Assembly: GCF_020102855.1 (NCBI RefSeq)
Contig: NZ_JADHZD010000017.1
Span: forward strand, 1 to 64,000
Direction of reading: 5' to 3'
DNA: 64,000 nucleotides
Source of the DNA: Nocardioides lacusdianchii
GTDB taxonomy: Bacteria; Actinomycetota; Actinomycetes; Propionibacteriales; Nocardioidaceae
How positions within the stretch are numbered: position 1 is the stretch's first letter; each line of letters begins with the position of its first letter. The translations under genes were made by a program, and so were the position numbers. Below the pieces are notes generated by a model. The model searched no databases, was not told the DNA's origin, and saw only the letters and a program-made list of their open reading frames with translations. Below, piece by piece: positions 1 to 11,200 of this stretch.

Positions 1-103
1 GTAAGTGGGTAAGGCCCCCCACAGAACATGGGGTTGATAGGCCGGAGGTGTACAGCAGTAATGCCCAGCCGACCGGTACTAATAGGCCGAGGGCTTGTCC
101 CAA
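1..103 (+). rRNA. 23S ribosomal RNA, 3' end (partial)
   Basis: The first ~100 bases match the conserved 3' end of bacterial 23S rRNA: the block with CCGACCGGTACTAATAGGCC and the closing GAGGGCTTG strand are typical of actinobacteria. The gene begins before the window. The exact mature 3' end is an estimate. It is followed by a ~160 nt spacer and 5S rRNA, so this is the end of an rRNA operon. Confidence 0.93.
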
Positions 104-261
104 CACCGTACAAGAACACACACAATGATCTGTACGACCCACACGCGCACACGTAACGAACACAGCTATGAAGCTTGTTCGCGTCCACTAGGCAGTTCCC
201 AACCAACACACCCAACCCAAAACCAGCCGAGCTGGTCGGGGGTGTGGATGAGGTTGAAAGA

Positions 262-380
262 GTTACGGCGGCCATAGCGAAACGGGAAACACCCGGTCCC
301 ATACCGAACCCGGAAGTTAAGCCTTTCAGCGCCGATGGTACTGCAACCGAGAGGTTGTGGGAGAGTAGGACGCCGCCGGA
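262..380 (+). rRNA. 5S ribosomal RNA
   Basis: A complete 5S rRNA of about 118 nt. It starts GTTACGGCGGCCATAGCG and ends GTAGGACGCCGCCGGA, and these two ends pair as helix I. The internal block CCCGGTCCCATACCGAACCC is the 5S signature. It lies downstream of the 23S rRNA in the same operon. End positions are good to a few bases. Confidence 0.95.
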
Positions 381-391
381 CATACATTGTG

Positions 392-424
392 AAAGTGGGG
401 TCACCTTCGGGTGGCCCCACTTTT
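392..424 (+). terminator. rRNA operon terminator
   Basis: A perfect or near-perfect stem (AAAGTGGGGTCACC pairing with GGTGGCCCCACTTT, one G-T pair) with a TTCG tetraloop, followed by a short T run, 11 nt after 5S rRNA. It has the form of an intrinsic terminator for the rRNA operon. Confidence 0.9.
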
Positions 425-477
425 GCGTTCCCAAAGGCATCAAGTCGCCTGGAGGCGTAGTGGTCGTGGGCCATGTG

Positions 478-512
478 TTGTCCACAGGCAGCCCTCTAGC
501 GTTCCTGTCCAC
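478..512 (+). promoter_or_regulatory. Two DnaA-box-like sites upstream of ssb
   Basis: TTGTCCACA at 478-486 is identical to the actinobacterial DnaA-box consensus. CTGTCCACA at 504-512 differs at one base. Both have the same orientation and are 26 bp apart, 70-100 bp before the ssb start. Binding and function are inferred. Confidence 0.45.
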
Positions 513-579
513 AGGGACGGCGCCATCGCCGAGCCGTTGTCGGCCGGCAGGAGAATGGTGTGGTCGCAGGAGGTGCACT

Positions 580-942
580 GTGACCAAGACACAGACGAAG
601 GACCCGGGCGACATCGATGTCGCCCTCAACGACGTACGACTGGTGGGTCGACTCACCAGCGCGCCCACGACCGTGGAGCTCCCGAGCGGTGACGCCGTGA
701 TCACGTTCCGGGTCTCGGTGCCCAGGGCTGGCGCTGTCACCGGTCAACGCGTGGACTCGGTGCCCTGCGCTGCGTGGAGTGCCCGTGTGCGCCGCAGCGT
801 GCTCACCTGGCGGGTCGGTGACCTCGTCGAGGTCGAGGGCGCCGTGCGGTGCCGCTTCTACCAAGCAGGCGGGGCAACCCGCTCGCGAGTGGAGGTCGAG
901 GCGTCGGCCGCGCGGATCATCCGCCGGTCACCGGGCGCATGA
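580..942 (+). CDS. ssb: Single-stranded DNA-binding protein (SSB), short form
   Basis: 120-residue OB-fold protein of the SSB family, which binds single-stranded DNA in replication, repair or competence. The N-terminal strand VALNDVRLVGRLTSAPTTVEL, the middle FRVSVPRA and the later GDLVEVEGAVRCRFY are the usual SSB core. The GTG start at 580 is chosen because AGGAGG lies 6-7 nt upstream; the open frame extends further 5' but runs back through 5S rRNA. The protein ends RIIRRSPGA and lacks the acidic DDxIPF tail that recruits partner proteins in the main SSB, so it is probably a second, specialised SSB. Its last 26 nt overlap the convergent DUF1015 gene. Two DnaA-box-like sites precede it. Confidence 0.85.
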   Translation: MTKTQTKDPGDIDVALNDVRLVGRLTSAPTTVELPSGDAVITFRVSVPRAGAVTGQRVDSVPCAAWSARVRRSVLTWRVGDLVEVEGAVRCRFYQAGGATRSRVEVEASAARIIRRSPGA

Positions 943-2035
943 GCACTCCCAGGCTGGGCTTGGGCTGGAACGACGTTGCCTTCTCCGGGAGGAGGTCGCC
1001 GGACTCGACCAGGGCTCGCACCTGCTCGAAGTCGGGGCTGGGCAGGAGGACTGCCGGTGCAGCCTGACCTGCTGCAGCCAGCGCTTCGTCGACGGTGTGG
1101 TGGTGCACCACGCGGAGGTCCGGTCGGCGCAGGCGCGGAAGGACGGCGTCGTGCACCCAGGAGACCGGGGCATGCTGGGGGAGCGCCGGCGGCGTCACCA
1201 CGTGCCAGGTCCCTCCGTCGGTCAGCACGAAGTGCGTGCTGTCCAGTGCGAGCAGTGCCTGGTGGCGCCCATGAGGAGTCACGCGTGCGCCTGCCGCTCG
1301 CGAGGAGTCGAGGAGATCGTCGAGCGTGGTGCCCGGGAAGGTCCGGTGGATGGCCCCGAGGAACAGGGGAGTGTCGTCCTGGTCGACGAGCATGGCCAGG
1401 CCCGTGTCCCACGACGTACCGGGGTGCTCCTCCTGCAGGCGCAGGTAGGCGGCGTACCGGTGGTGACCGTCGGCGAGGAGGCAGCGCGTCGTCGCGAGGA
1501 GTCCGGCGATCGCTCCGAGGGTCTCCGGGTCGCGGATCGCCCAGATGCGCTGGCGCTGGCCAGTGCGGTCGAGGTAGCGCCAGTCGGGTGCGCCCTGACT
1601 GACAGACGTGACGATCTCCCGAAGCTCGGAGCGGCCGTGGTGCACCAGCAGGATCGGGGCAGGGTTCAGGTCCATCTGCAGCATCCGGTCGGCGAGCTCG
1701 CCGGCCTGCTCGGGGTGGATGGCCTCGTGCGGCCACACGGCGCGCTCGTCGAAGGTCTCCGCTCGACGCGCCATCGACAGCGCGCCGACGAGGCCGCGCA
1801 CCGTCAGGCCACCGACGGTGTACTCGTGGAGATAGATCGCGGGTGCGCTGTCGGCCGTGGCGCGACCCTGCGCGATCCACTGCTCCAGACGGGCTGCGAC
1901 GTCGCGGTAGGGTCGCGCCAGCGCCCTGGCCGACGCGGGATCCCCGACCCGCTCGGGGGCCAGCATCACCGCACGGAACGGCAGGAGCTCGAGCGGCGTC
2001 GCGACGTACGGCGGCACGACGCTGGCGGGTTCCAT
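917..2035 (-). CDS. DUF1015 family protein
   Basis: 372-residue protein of the DUF1015 family, whose biochemical role is unknown to me. The family motif ADGHHRYAAY is present near residue 190, with AIYLHEY and the PFRAVM N-terminal segment also typical. Length is somewhat short of the ~400 usual for the family. The ATG at 2035 has TACGAT placed 6 nt upstream, a leaderless-type promoter, and no ribosome binding site. It is divergent from the HAD phosphatase gene (49 bp between starts) and its 3' end overlaps ssb. Family assignment is firm; function is not known. Confidence 0.85.
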   Translation of the reverse strand: MEPASVVPPYVATPLELLPFRAVMLAPERVGDPASARALARPYRDVAARLEQWIAQGRATADSAPAIYLHEYTVGGLTVRGLVGALSMARRAETFDERAVWPHEAIHPEQAGELADRMLQMDLNPAPILLVHHGRSELREIVTSVSQGAPDWRYLDRTGQRQRIWAIRDPETLGAIAGLLATTRCLLADGHHRYAAYLRLQEEHPGTSWDTGLAMLVDQDDTPLFLGAIHRTFPGTTLDDLLDSSRAAGARVTPHGRHQALLALDSTHFVLTDGGTWHVVTPPALPQHAPVSWVHDAVLPRLRRPDLRVVHHHTVDEALAAAGQAAPAVLLPSPDFEQVRALVESGDLLPEKATSFQPKPSLGVLMRPVTGG

Positions 2036-2083
2036 CGGAGCATCGTAGGGGGACGCTCGTCACAGCCCGGAGAGGGGTGCAGC

Positions 2084-3103
2084 ATGCTCGAGGAGTGCAG
2101 GACTCCGATCGTGGACACGTATGACCTGGTGATGTTCGACCTCGACGGTGTGGTCTACGTCGGGACCGATGTCATCGAGGGCGTCGCGGAGAAGGTGGAT
2201 CGGATCCGCGCCAGCGGTCGGCACGTCGCGTTCGTGACCAACAACGCCGCCCGCACCCCCGACCAGGTGGCGGAGAAGCTCGTCGGGATGGGTGTCCATG
2301 CCGAACCAGCCGACGTCGTGACGTCTGCTCAGGCGGCTGCCCGCGTGCTTGCGGACGCCCACGGGGAAGGCGCGAGGATCCTCATGCTCGGAGGGGACGG
2401 TCTCCGAGCGGCGCTCGTCGAGGCGGGTCTCGAGCCGGTCGAGGATCCGGATGGTGCGGTCGCGGTGGCCAGCGGCTACGGACCGGACGTGCGGTGGCGC
2501 GACATCATGCGCGTGGCGAGCCTGGTCCGCGACGGGCTGCCCTACGTGGCGAGCAACGCCGACATGACCATCCCCACCGCCTACGGCCTGGCACCCGGGC
2601 ACGGCGTACTGGTGCAGACGATCACCGGCTTCGCCGGCGTCGAGGCCACCGTGGCAGGCAAGCCAGAGAAGCCGCTGATGGAGGAGACGGTCCTGCGTGT
2701 CGGCGGGGACCGGCCGATCATGGTCGGGGACCGGCTCGACACCGACATCGAGGGCGCGCACGCGATCGGCGTACCGAGCCTGCTGGTGCTCACCGGTGTG
2801 ACGTGGCTCGAAGAGCTCGCCACCGCAGGCTCGGAGCTGCGGCCGACCTACATATCACCCGACCTGGCGGGGCTGTTCGAGCCCCATGCCGCGCCCGCGG
2901 TCGACGGGAGTCGCGCCGAGCTGGGCGGCTGGTCCGGGAACGTGGTGGACGGCCGGCTGGAGGTCGACGGCACAGGGAGCGACGCCGACTGGTGGCGCGT
3001 GGCCGCGACGGCGTGCTGGCTCTACCTGGACCATGCCGGCGAGCCTGCTGACGTCACCGACACGGTGCCTCCCGGACCGGCCCGACGCCTCGGCGCCGAG
3101 TAG
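2084..3103 (+). CDS. HAD-IIA family phosphatase (NagD/4-nitrophenylphosphatase type)
   Basis: 339-residue HAD phosphatase. Motif I MFDLDGVVYVG (nucleophile Asp), motif II VTNNAAR, motif III Lys in AGKPEKPL and motif IV MVGDRLDTDIEGA are all present, and the layout with a C2 cap between motifs II and III is subclass IIA. The M. tuberculosis protein at this syntenic position (Rv1692) is described as a glycerol-3-phosphate phosphatase, so phospholipid or glycerol recycling is possible. The start at 2084 has GAGAGGGG upstream; GTG at 2111 is an alternative. The region after ~residue 265 is a poorly conserved tail. It is followed by a small gene and tlyA on the same strand. Confidence 0.85.
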   Translation: MLEECRTPIVDTYDLVMFDLDGVVYVGTDVIEGVAEKVDRIRASGRHVAFVTNNAARTPDQVAEKLVGMGVHAEPADVVTSAQAAARVLADAHGEGARILMLGGDGLRAALVEAGLEPVEDPDGAVAVASGYGPDVRWRDIMRVASLVRDGLPYVASNADMTIPTAYGLAPGHGVLVQTITGFAGVEATVAGKPEKPLMEETVLRVGGDRPIMVGDRLDTDIEGAHAIGVPSLLVLTGVTWLEELATAGSELRPTYISPDLAGLFEPHAAPAVDGSRAELGGWSGNVVDGRLEVDGTGSDADWWRVAATACWLYLDHAGEPADVTDTVPPGPARRLGAE

Positions 3104-3113
3104 GGTCGCACCC

Positions 3114-3380
3114 ATGGACGAGCAGCGCGGCGCCCCGGCGTACGAACTGGGCGCGAACGTCGCGGACGAGCGCGTCGACGTCGTCGCCCACCGTGAGGCG
3201 CCGAGCTACGAGCCGACCGGGGTCGACGCCGTGGACCGGGTCCTGGCCGACGTCGCCGCAGCGGTCGGCTCGCCGCTGCGCGAGCACGTGCGGATCTTCG
3301 AGCAGGCGCACGAGCAGCTGCGTCGTGCCCTCGACGCACAGCCCGCGTCCGCGGGGCAGCCCGACGACGAGGGTTCCTGA
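3114..3380 (+). CDS. Small hypothetical protein upstream of tlyA
   Basis: 88-residue acidic protein with no family I recognise. The middle (about residues 30-75, GVDAVDRVLADVAAAVGSPLREHVRIFEQAHEQLRRALD) should form two helices and may dimerise. A small gene sits at the same place in M. tuberculosis (Rv1693), between the phosphatase and tlyA, so the position is conserved. The ATG start follows TAGGGT by 7 nt, indicating a leaderless transcript starting at this gene and probably the promoter for the following tlyA-nadK-recN genes. Confidence 0.7.
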   Translation: MDEQRGAPAYELGANVADERVDVVAHREAPSYEPTGVDAVDRVLADVAAAVGSPLREHVRIFEQAHEQLRRALDAQPASAGQPDDEGS

Positions 3381-3385
3381 CACCC

Positions 3386-4225
3386 GTGCCCCCACGACGA
3401 CTTCGCCTCGACCAGGAGCTCGTCCGCCGCGGTCTGGCCCGATCGCGCGAGCACGCCAGCGAGCTGGTGGCGGCCGGCCGCGTGAGGGTCTCCGGCGCTG
3501 TGGCGACCAAGCCTGCGACCGGCGTGACCACGGACGTGGCCATCGTGGTGCGCGAGGACCCGACGTCGGTCGACTACGTCTCGCGCGGTGGGCACAAGCT
3601 CGCAGGAGCGCTCGAGGCCTTCGCGGCCCACGGCGTCAGCGTGGACGGCAAGCGGTGCCTCGACGCCGGCGCCTCGACCGGCGGGTTCACCGACGTGCTG
3701 CTGCGGGCCGGTGCGCGGGAGGTGGTCGCGGTCGACGTCGGCTACGGCCAGCTGGCCTGGTCGTTGCAGAGCGACGAGCGCGTGCAGGTGCACGACCGCA
3801 CCAACATCCGCGACCTGACCCTCGATCTCATCGGCGACCCGGTCGACCTCGTCGTCGGGGACCTCTCCTTCATCTCGCTGGCCCTGGTGCTCGACCCGTT
3901 GCTGTCGGTGACCCGCAGCGACGGCGAGCTGGCGCTGATGGTCAAGCCACAGTTCGAGGTGGGCAAGGAGCGCGTCGGCAAGGGCGGCGTCGTACGTGAT
4001 CTCGGACTCCGGGCCGAGGCGGTCACCGCTATCGCGGACCTCGCGGCTGCGCGCGGCTGGGGCGCCGTCGCGGTGACGGTCAGCCCGCTGCCGGGACCGT
4101 CGGGCAACGTCGAGTTCTTCCTGCTGCTACGCCACGGTCCGGCAGCGATCGGCGCCGACGACATCACGGCGGAGGTGCAGCGCGCCGCCTCACTGGGGGT
4201 GGCGGGTGAGAGGGTGGTCCCGTGA
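3386..4225 (+). CDS. tlyA: TlyA family rRNA (cytidine-2'-O)-methyltransferase
   Basis: 279-residue TlyA, which methylates 2'-OH of cytidines in 16S and 23S rRNA; in mycobacteria this confers capreomycin sensitivity. Residues ~5-65 form the S4-like RNA-binding domain (RLDQELVRRGLARSREHASE). A Rossmann methyltransferase domain follows with LDAGASTGGFTDVLL (SAM-binding), VVGDLSFISL and MVKPQFEVGKE (catalytic Lys in the MVKPQFE strand). GTG start at 3386, five bases after the preceding gene. The last four bases overlap the nadK start, so the two are translationally coupled. Confidence 0.93.
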   Translation: MPPRRLRLDQELVRRGLARSREHASELVAAGRVRVSGAVATKPATGVTTDVAIVVREDPTSVDYVSRGGHKLAGALEAFAAHGVSVDGKRCLDAGASTGGFTDVLLRAGAREVVAVDVGYGQLAWSLQSDERVQVHDRTNIRDLTLDLIGDPVDLVVGDLSFISLALVLDPLLSVTRSDGELALMVKPQFEVGKERVGKGGVVRDLGLRAEAVTAIADLAAARGWGAVAVTVSPLPGPSGNVEFFLLLRHGPAAIGADDITAEVQRAASLGVAGERVVP

Positions 4226-5172
4226 CCGTCGAGAGCCCCGTACGCCGCGTGCTGGTGATGGCCCACACCGGACGGGCGGACGTACGTGACGTTGCTCGTG
4301 CGTGTGTGCAGCAGCTGACCGAGCACGGGATCGCCGTACGCCTGCTGGCGGACGAGGCGGCCGACCTCGGCCTCGCCGACGCCGACGGCCTCGTCGAGAC
4401 GACCCTGCCCGACCACGTGCCCGGGGAGGGCTGCGAGCTGGTGCTCGTCATCGGTGGGGACGGGTCGATCCTGCGGGCCGCCGAGCTGACCCACGAGACC
4501 AGCACGCCACTGCTCGGCGTCAACCTCGGCCACGTCGGGTTCCTCGCCGAGGCCGAGCAGGAGGACGTCGAGTCCACGATCGCCGCGATCGTCGAGCGCA
4601 ACTACACCGCCGAGGACCGGCTGACGCTGGACGTGCGGGTCAAGGTCGGGCAGGACACCCTGTTCTCCACCTTCGCCCTCAACGAGGCCAGCGTCGAGAA
4701 GGCGGCCCGGGAGCGCATGCTGGAGGTCGTCGTCGAGGTCGACGACCGTCCCCTGTCGCGCTGGGGCTGCGACGGCGTGGTGTGCGCGACCCCCACGGGT
4801 TCGACCGCCTACAACTTCAGTGCCGGCGGCCCTGTCGTCTGGCCCGAGGTCGAGGCGCTGCTGATGGTGCCGCTGAGCGCGCACGCGCTCTTCGCCCGAC
4901 CCATGGTGGTGGCGCCCACGTCCGTGCTCGCGGTCGAGGTGCTGGCCAACACCGAGGGCTCGGGCGTGCTCTGGTGCGACGGCCGACGGACCGTCGACCT
5001 GCCGCCCGGTGCTCGCATCGAGGTGCGCCGCGGTGCCCGCCCGGTCCGTCTTGTCCGCCTGCACCAGGCGCCGTTCACCGATCGGCTGGTGGCGAAGTTC
5101 GGGCTGCCGGTCGAGGGCTGGCGAGGTGCGGCGGAGCGTCGCCGCCGCGACGGCGGTGACCACGATGCTTGA
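4222..5172 (+). CDS. nadK: NAD kinase
   Basis: 316-residue ATP/polyphosphate-NAD kinase that makes NADP from NAD. Diagnostic motifs are VIGGDGSILRAAE (GGDG), NLGHVGFLAE, and CATPTGSTAYNFSAGGP. Length fits the bacterial family. GTG start overlapping the tlyA stop (GTGA). The 3' end overlaps recN by 8 bp. The tlyA-nadK-recN order is the conserved actinobacterial arrangement. Confidence 0.96.
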   Translation: MTVESPVRRVLVMAHTGRADVRDVARACVQQLTEHGIAVRLLADEAADLGLADADGLVETTLPDHVPGEGCELVLVIGGDGSILRAAELTHETSTPLLGVNLGHVGFLAEAEQEDVESTIAAIVERNYTAEDRLTLDVRVKVGQDTLFSTFALNEASVEKAARERMLEVVVEVDDRPLSRWGCDGVVCATPTGSTAYNFSAGGPVVWPEVEALLMVPLSAHALFARPMVVAPTSVLAVEVLANTEGSGVLWCDGRRTVDLPPGARIEVRRGARPVRLVRLHQAPFTDRLVAKFGLPVEGWRGAAERRRRDGGDHDA

Positions 5173-6937
5173 GGAGCTGCGGATCAGCTCGCTGGGCGTC
5201 ATCGACTCCTCGACCCTCGAGCTCGGGCCCGGCCTCACGGTGATCACCGGTGAGACCGGCGCTGGCAAGACCATGGTCGTCACCGCCCTCGGGCTGCTGC
5301 TCGGCGGCCGTGCGGACCCCGGCGCCGTCCGCTCCGGGATCGCGCAGGCGCGCGTCGAGGGCGTGGTGTCGACCAGCGACCTGTCCGGCTTCCGGGAGGC
5401 CGTCGAGGAATCCGGGGGCATCGTCGAGGACGACCGGGTCGTGCTGGCCCGCAACGTCGCAGCGCAGGGACGTTCGCGCGCGTGGGTCGGCGGAGCATCG
5501 GTACCCGTCACCACGCTGGCCGAGATCGCCGAGCCGCTCGTCGCCGTGCACGGCCAGTCCGACCAGCACCGCCTGTTGAAGTCCGGTGCGCAGCGCGCCT
5601 CGCTCGACCGGTTCGCCGGTGACGCGCTCGCGAGGACCGCGGCCGACTACGCCGGGTGCTACGCCGAGCTCGCTGCGACCGAACGCACCCTCGCCGAGGT
5701 GATCGGGTCCGCCCACGAGCGAGCCCGCGAGGCCGACCAGCTCCGTTTCGGGCTCGGCGAGGTCGAGGCGGTCGACCCGAGGCCGGGCGAGGACCTGGAG
5801 CTCGCCGCCGAGGAGACGCGCCTCGGCTTCGCCGACACGCTCCGCACCGCAGCCGAGACTGCCCGCGAGGCACTCTCGAGCGAGGACGGCGCACCCGACG
5901 CGATGGGCACCACGAGCGCTGCCCGCCAGGCCCTCGACGGTGTCCGTCAGCACGACGCGACCGCGGGGGAGCTCGCCGACCGCATCGCCGAGCTCGGTCA
6001 CCTGCTGGTCGACGTCGCGGGCGACGTGGCGTCGTACGCCTCGAGCCTGGAGACCGACCCGTCACGGCTCGCGCACGTGTCCGAGCGCCGGGCCGCGCTG
6101 ACCGCCCTGACCCGCAAGTACGGCGAGACCATCGACGAGGTGCTGGAGTGGGCCGAGGACGGCGCCAAGCGGCTGCTCGACCTCGAGGACGCCGACGGCA
6201 GCATCGCCGAGCTGGAGGCTCGACGCGACCGCCTGCGCGCAGAGCTGGGTGCGCTCGCCTCGAAGCTCAGCAAGCAGCGTACGAAGGCGGCGGTGCGCCT
6301 CGGCAGGGCCGTCAGCGACGAGCTCACCTCGCTGGCCATGCCGCACGCGGTCGTGAGCATCGCGGTGACGCAGTCCGAGGTGGCGGCGCCGGGCGTCCCG
6401 TCCGGTCCGGTGCTGGACGTGGACGGACGCTGGCTGCGCGCGACCTCCTCCGGCGTGGACGAGGTGGAGTTCCTGCTCGCCGCCAACACCGGCGCCGACC
6501 CGCGGCCGCTGCACAAGGGAGCGTCCGGCGGTGAGCTGTCGCGCGTCATGCTCGCCCTCGAGGTGTCGCTGGCCGAGACCGGCTCGGTGCCGACCTTCGT
6601 CTTCGACGAGGTCGACGCCGGCGTGGGCGGCAAGGCCGCCATCGAGGTCGGGCGTCGCCTCGCTGCGCTGGCCCACTCCTCGCAGGTGCTCGTGGTCACA
6701 CACCTGCCGCAGGTGGCGGCGTACGCCGACCGCCACGTGGTCGTGCACAAGTCCAGCGACGGCTCGGTCACCACCTCGGGCCTGGTCGCCCTCGACGAGG
6801 ACGCGCGCGAGCGCGAGCTGTCGCGGATGCTGGCCGGCGTGGAGGACTCCGACAGCGCCCGCGCCCATGCCCGCGAGCTGCTCGCCGCCGCCGCGCCCGA
6901 CCGGGCGTGCCTCCCTGAAGGGCAGGGTCGCGGCTGA
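5165..6937 (+). CDS. recN: DNA repair protein RecN
   Basis: 590-residue SMC-like ATPase for double-strand break repair. It starts MLEELRISSLGVIDSSTLEL and has Walker A GETGAGKT (about residue 30), a long helical coiled-coil middle with two arms, the ABC signature SGGELSRVMLALE, Walker B FVFDEVDAGVGG and the D-loop/His region VVTHLPQVAAYADRH. The ATG at 5165 is used because it begins the conserved N-terminus; the frame stays open upstream inside nadK but without homology. Genes nadK and recN overlap by 8 bp. Confidence 0.96.
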   Translation: MLEELRISSLGVIDSSTLELGPGLTVITGETGAGKTMVVTALGLLLGGRADPGAVRSGIAQARVEGVVSTSDLSGFREAVEESGGIVEDDRVVLARNVAAQGRSRAWVGGASVPVTTLAEIAEPLVAVHGQSDQHRLLKSGAQRASLDRFAGDALARTAADYAGCYAELAATERTLAEVIGSAHERAREADQLRFGLGEVEAVDPRPGEDLELAAEETRLGFADTLRTAAETAREALSSEDGAPDAMGTTSAARQALDGVRQHDATAGELADRIAELGHLLVDVAGDVASYASSLETDPSRLAHVSERRAALTALTRKYGETIDEVLEWAEDGAKRLLDLEDADGSIAELEARRDRLRAELGALASKLSKQRTKAAVRLGRAVSDELTSLAMPHAVVSIAVTQSEVAAPGVPSGPVLDVDGRWLRATSSGVDEVEFLLAANTGADPRPLHKGASGGELSRVMLALEVSLAETGSVPTFVFDEVDAGVGGKAAIEVGRRLAALAHSSQVLVVTHLPQVAAYADRHVVVHKSSDGSVTTSGLVALDEDARERELSRMLAGVEDSDSARAHARELLAAAAPDRACLPEGQGRG

Positions 6938-6952
6938 GAGCATGGCGCGGTC

Positions 6953-8145
6953 ATGAAGTTCGCAGTGCGCTCCCGCCCAGCCCCCGCTCTCCCCGGTGTC
7001 CACGGCCCGGCCAGGATCCACCGCCGCACGGCCAGCCTGCTCGGGCGCCTGCACGTCGGTGACGTCGCGGTGCTCGACCACCTCGACATGGATCGCGACA
7101 CCGCGCAGGCGTTGATCGACGCCGGCGTGGTCGCCGTGGTGAACAGCGGCCCCATGGTGTCGGGCCGGTTCCCCAACCTCGGACCCGAACGGCTGGTCGA
7201 GGCCGGCGTCCTCGTGGTCGACAACGCGGGTCCGGAGGTCTTCGACCGGCTCCGGGACGGCACCGACGTCCGCATCGACGCAGGTGTTCTCCACGCCGGC
7301 GACACCCTCGTCGCGACCGGGCGCGAGGTGACCGCCGACCTGGTCCGCTCCGAGATGGGGCGCGCCCGCAGCGGGCTGAGCGCCCAGCTGGAGAGCTTCA
7401 CCCACAACAGCACCGAGTTCCTGCGCCGCGAGCAGGACCTGCTCCTCCACGGCCACGGCGTGCCGCGGACCGCGACGGACATGGCGGGGCGGCCCGTGGT
7501 GGTCACGGTGCGCTCGCACGGCTGGCAGGACGAGCTGCGCGGCATCAAGCCCTTCGTGCGCGAGCAGCGCCCCGTCCTCGTCGGTGTCGACCACGGGGCG
7601 GATGCCCTCGTCGAGGCCGGCCACCGTCCCGACGTCGTGGTCGTCAGCGGCGCCGACGACCTGCCCAGCGCTGCCGTGCTCCGCAAGGCCCGCGACGTGG
7701 TCGTCCTGGTCGAGCGAGGTGCGCCACGCAGCGCGACCGAGCAGCTCGAGCGGCTCGGCATCCGGCCGTTGCGCTTCGAGACCACCGCCACCGCGGAGGA
7801 CGCAGCCCTGCTGCTCGCCTCGGCCCGCGAGGCCTCGCTCATCGTCGGCGTCGGCATGCACGCCACGCTCGACGAGTTCCTCGACCGCCGTCGCGCCGGC
7901 CTGGCGAGCACCTTCCTGACCCGGCTCAAGGTCGGACCCGACCTGGTGGACGCGAGCGCCGTCCCGCAGCTCTACGACGGCGCCGTACGGCCACGGCACC
8001 TCGTCGGCGCTCTTGTCGCCGGCGTGCTCGCCGTGGCCGCCGCGGTGTCCGTCACCCCCGTCGGCCAGCAGTGGGTCGACGACCTCTCGCCGGCCGTCAC
8101 GAGCAGCACGACCGACCTGATCGACAACGTCCGAGGAATTCTCCC

Positions 8146-8149
<4 letters not shown>
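6953..8149 (+). CDS. steA: SteA-like cytokinetic ring protein
   Basis: 398-residue protein homologous in position and sequence pattern to SteA of Corynebacterium glutamicum and Rv1697. SteA acts with SteB in the pathway that activates the RipC/FtsEX cell-wall hydrolase at division. The N-terminal 300 residues include GARIHRRT-like and HGWQDELRGIKPFVREQ segments and a thiamine pyrophosphokinase-like fold (VDHGADALVEAGHRPDVVVVSGADD). A hydrophobic segment near residues 347-365 (LVGALVAGVLAVAAAVSV) is a single C-terminal membrane anchor. It overlaps the next gene by GTGA, so SteA and SteB are made together. Family call is firm; the role is from the corynebacterial homologues. Confidence 0.83.
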
Positions 8150-10739
<2,590 letters not shown>

Positions 10740-10741
10740 GG

Positions 10742-11200
10742 GTGCTGGAGGCGGCGGGGACCTACCGCCGCACCGACCTGGAGCGACGCGACCAGCAGGT
10801 CTCGTGGGAGCGCCCCGACAAGGCGTTCTTCGCCGCGGGCGCGTGCCACGTGCTGGCGTGGGCGTGCCTTGAGGTGCACGCCGGCAGGTCCCTGCGCCTC
10901 GCTGCGATCCGGACGCCGGGCGCCCAAGAGGTCTGGCACACGTACGCAGTCTGGGGAGACCACGCGTTCGACGCCTCGGGCTGGCACCTCGAGCGGGAGC
11001 TGCTGAGGGCGAACGAGGCGTTCGAGGGCCGTGCCCTCGAACGGGTGCCGGTCGAGGCCTCCTTCGAGGACTTCTGCGTCGAGCACCACCACCGGCCGCC
11101 GCGAGACTTCTGGGCCGACCCGCGGCCGCGCGCGCAGGACTACGTGCGACGCTTCGTGCCGCCGTGGGGGCGCGACGAAGTGCCCGGTCAGTGCGCCTGA
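10742..11200 (+). CDS. Unknown small protein with papain-like C/H/D pattern
   Basis: 152-residue protein that I do not recognise. It starts two bases after the pyrG stop, so it is probably co-transcribed and co-translated. The segment FFAAGACHVLAWACLEVHAGR (Cys35-His36) is followed by EVWHTYAVWGDHAFDASGW (His66, Asp77). That order and spacing resemble small papain-like or NlpC/Tox-PL cysteine hydrolases. No signal peptide is visible, so it is likely cytoplasmic. The C-terminal residues RDEVPGQCA fall in a 31-bp tandem repeat. The fold is my inference from the residue pattern. Confidence 0.6.
   Translation: MLEAAGTYRRTDLERRDQQVSWERPDKAFFAAGACHVLAWACLEVHAGRSLRLAAIRTPGAQEVWHTYAVWGDHAFDASGWHLERELLRANEAFEGRALERVPVEASFEDFCVEHHHRPPRDFWADPRPRAQDYVRRFVPPWGRDEVPGQCA

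Noticed and set aside
175-579. Upstream extension of ssb through 5S rRNA
   Set aside because: The frame is open by chance; the Shine-Dalgarno site and the SSB core set the start at 580.
858-2063. Long open frames overlapping DUF1015 on both strands
   Set aside because: High GC makes long spurious frames; these have Arg/Pro/Ala-rich low-complexity sequence, while the DUF1015 frame has a real family motif.
3742-5514. 590-residue reverse frame over tlyA, nadK and recN
   Set aside because: Shadow of three well-recognised genes; composition is low complexity and no motif is found.
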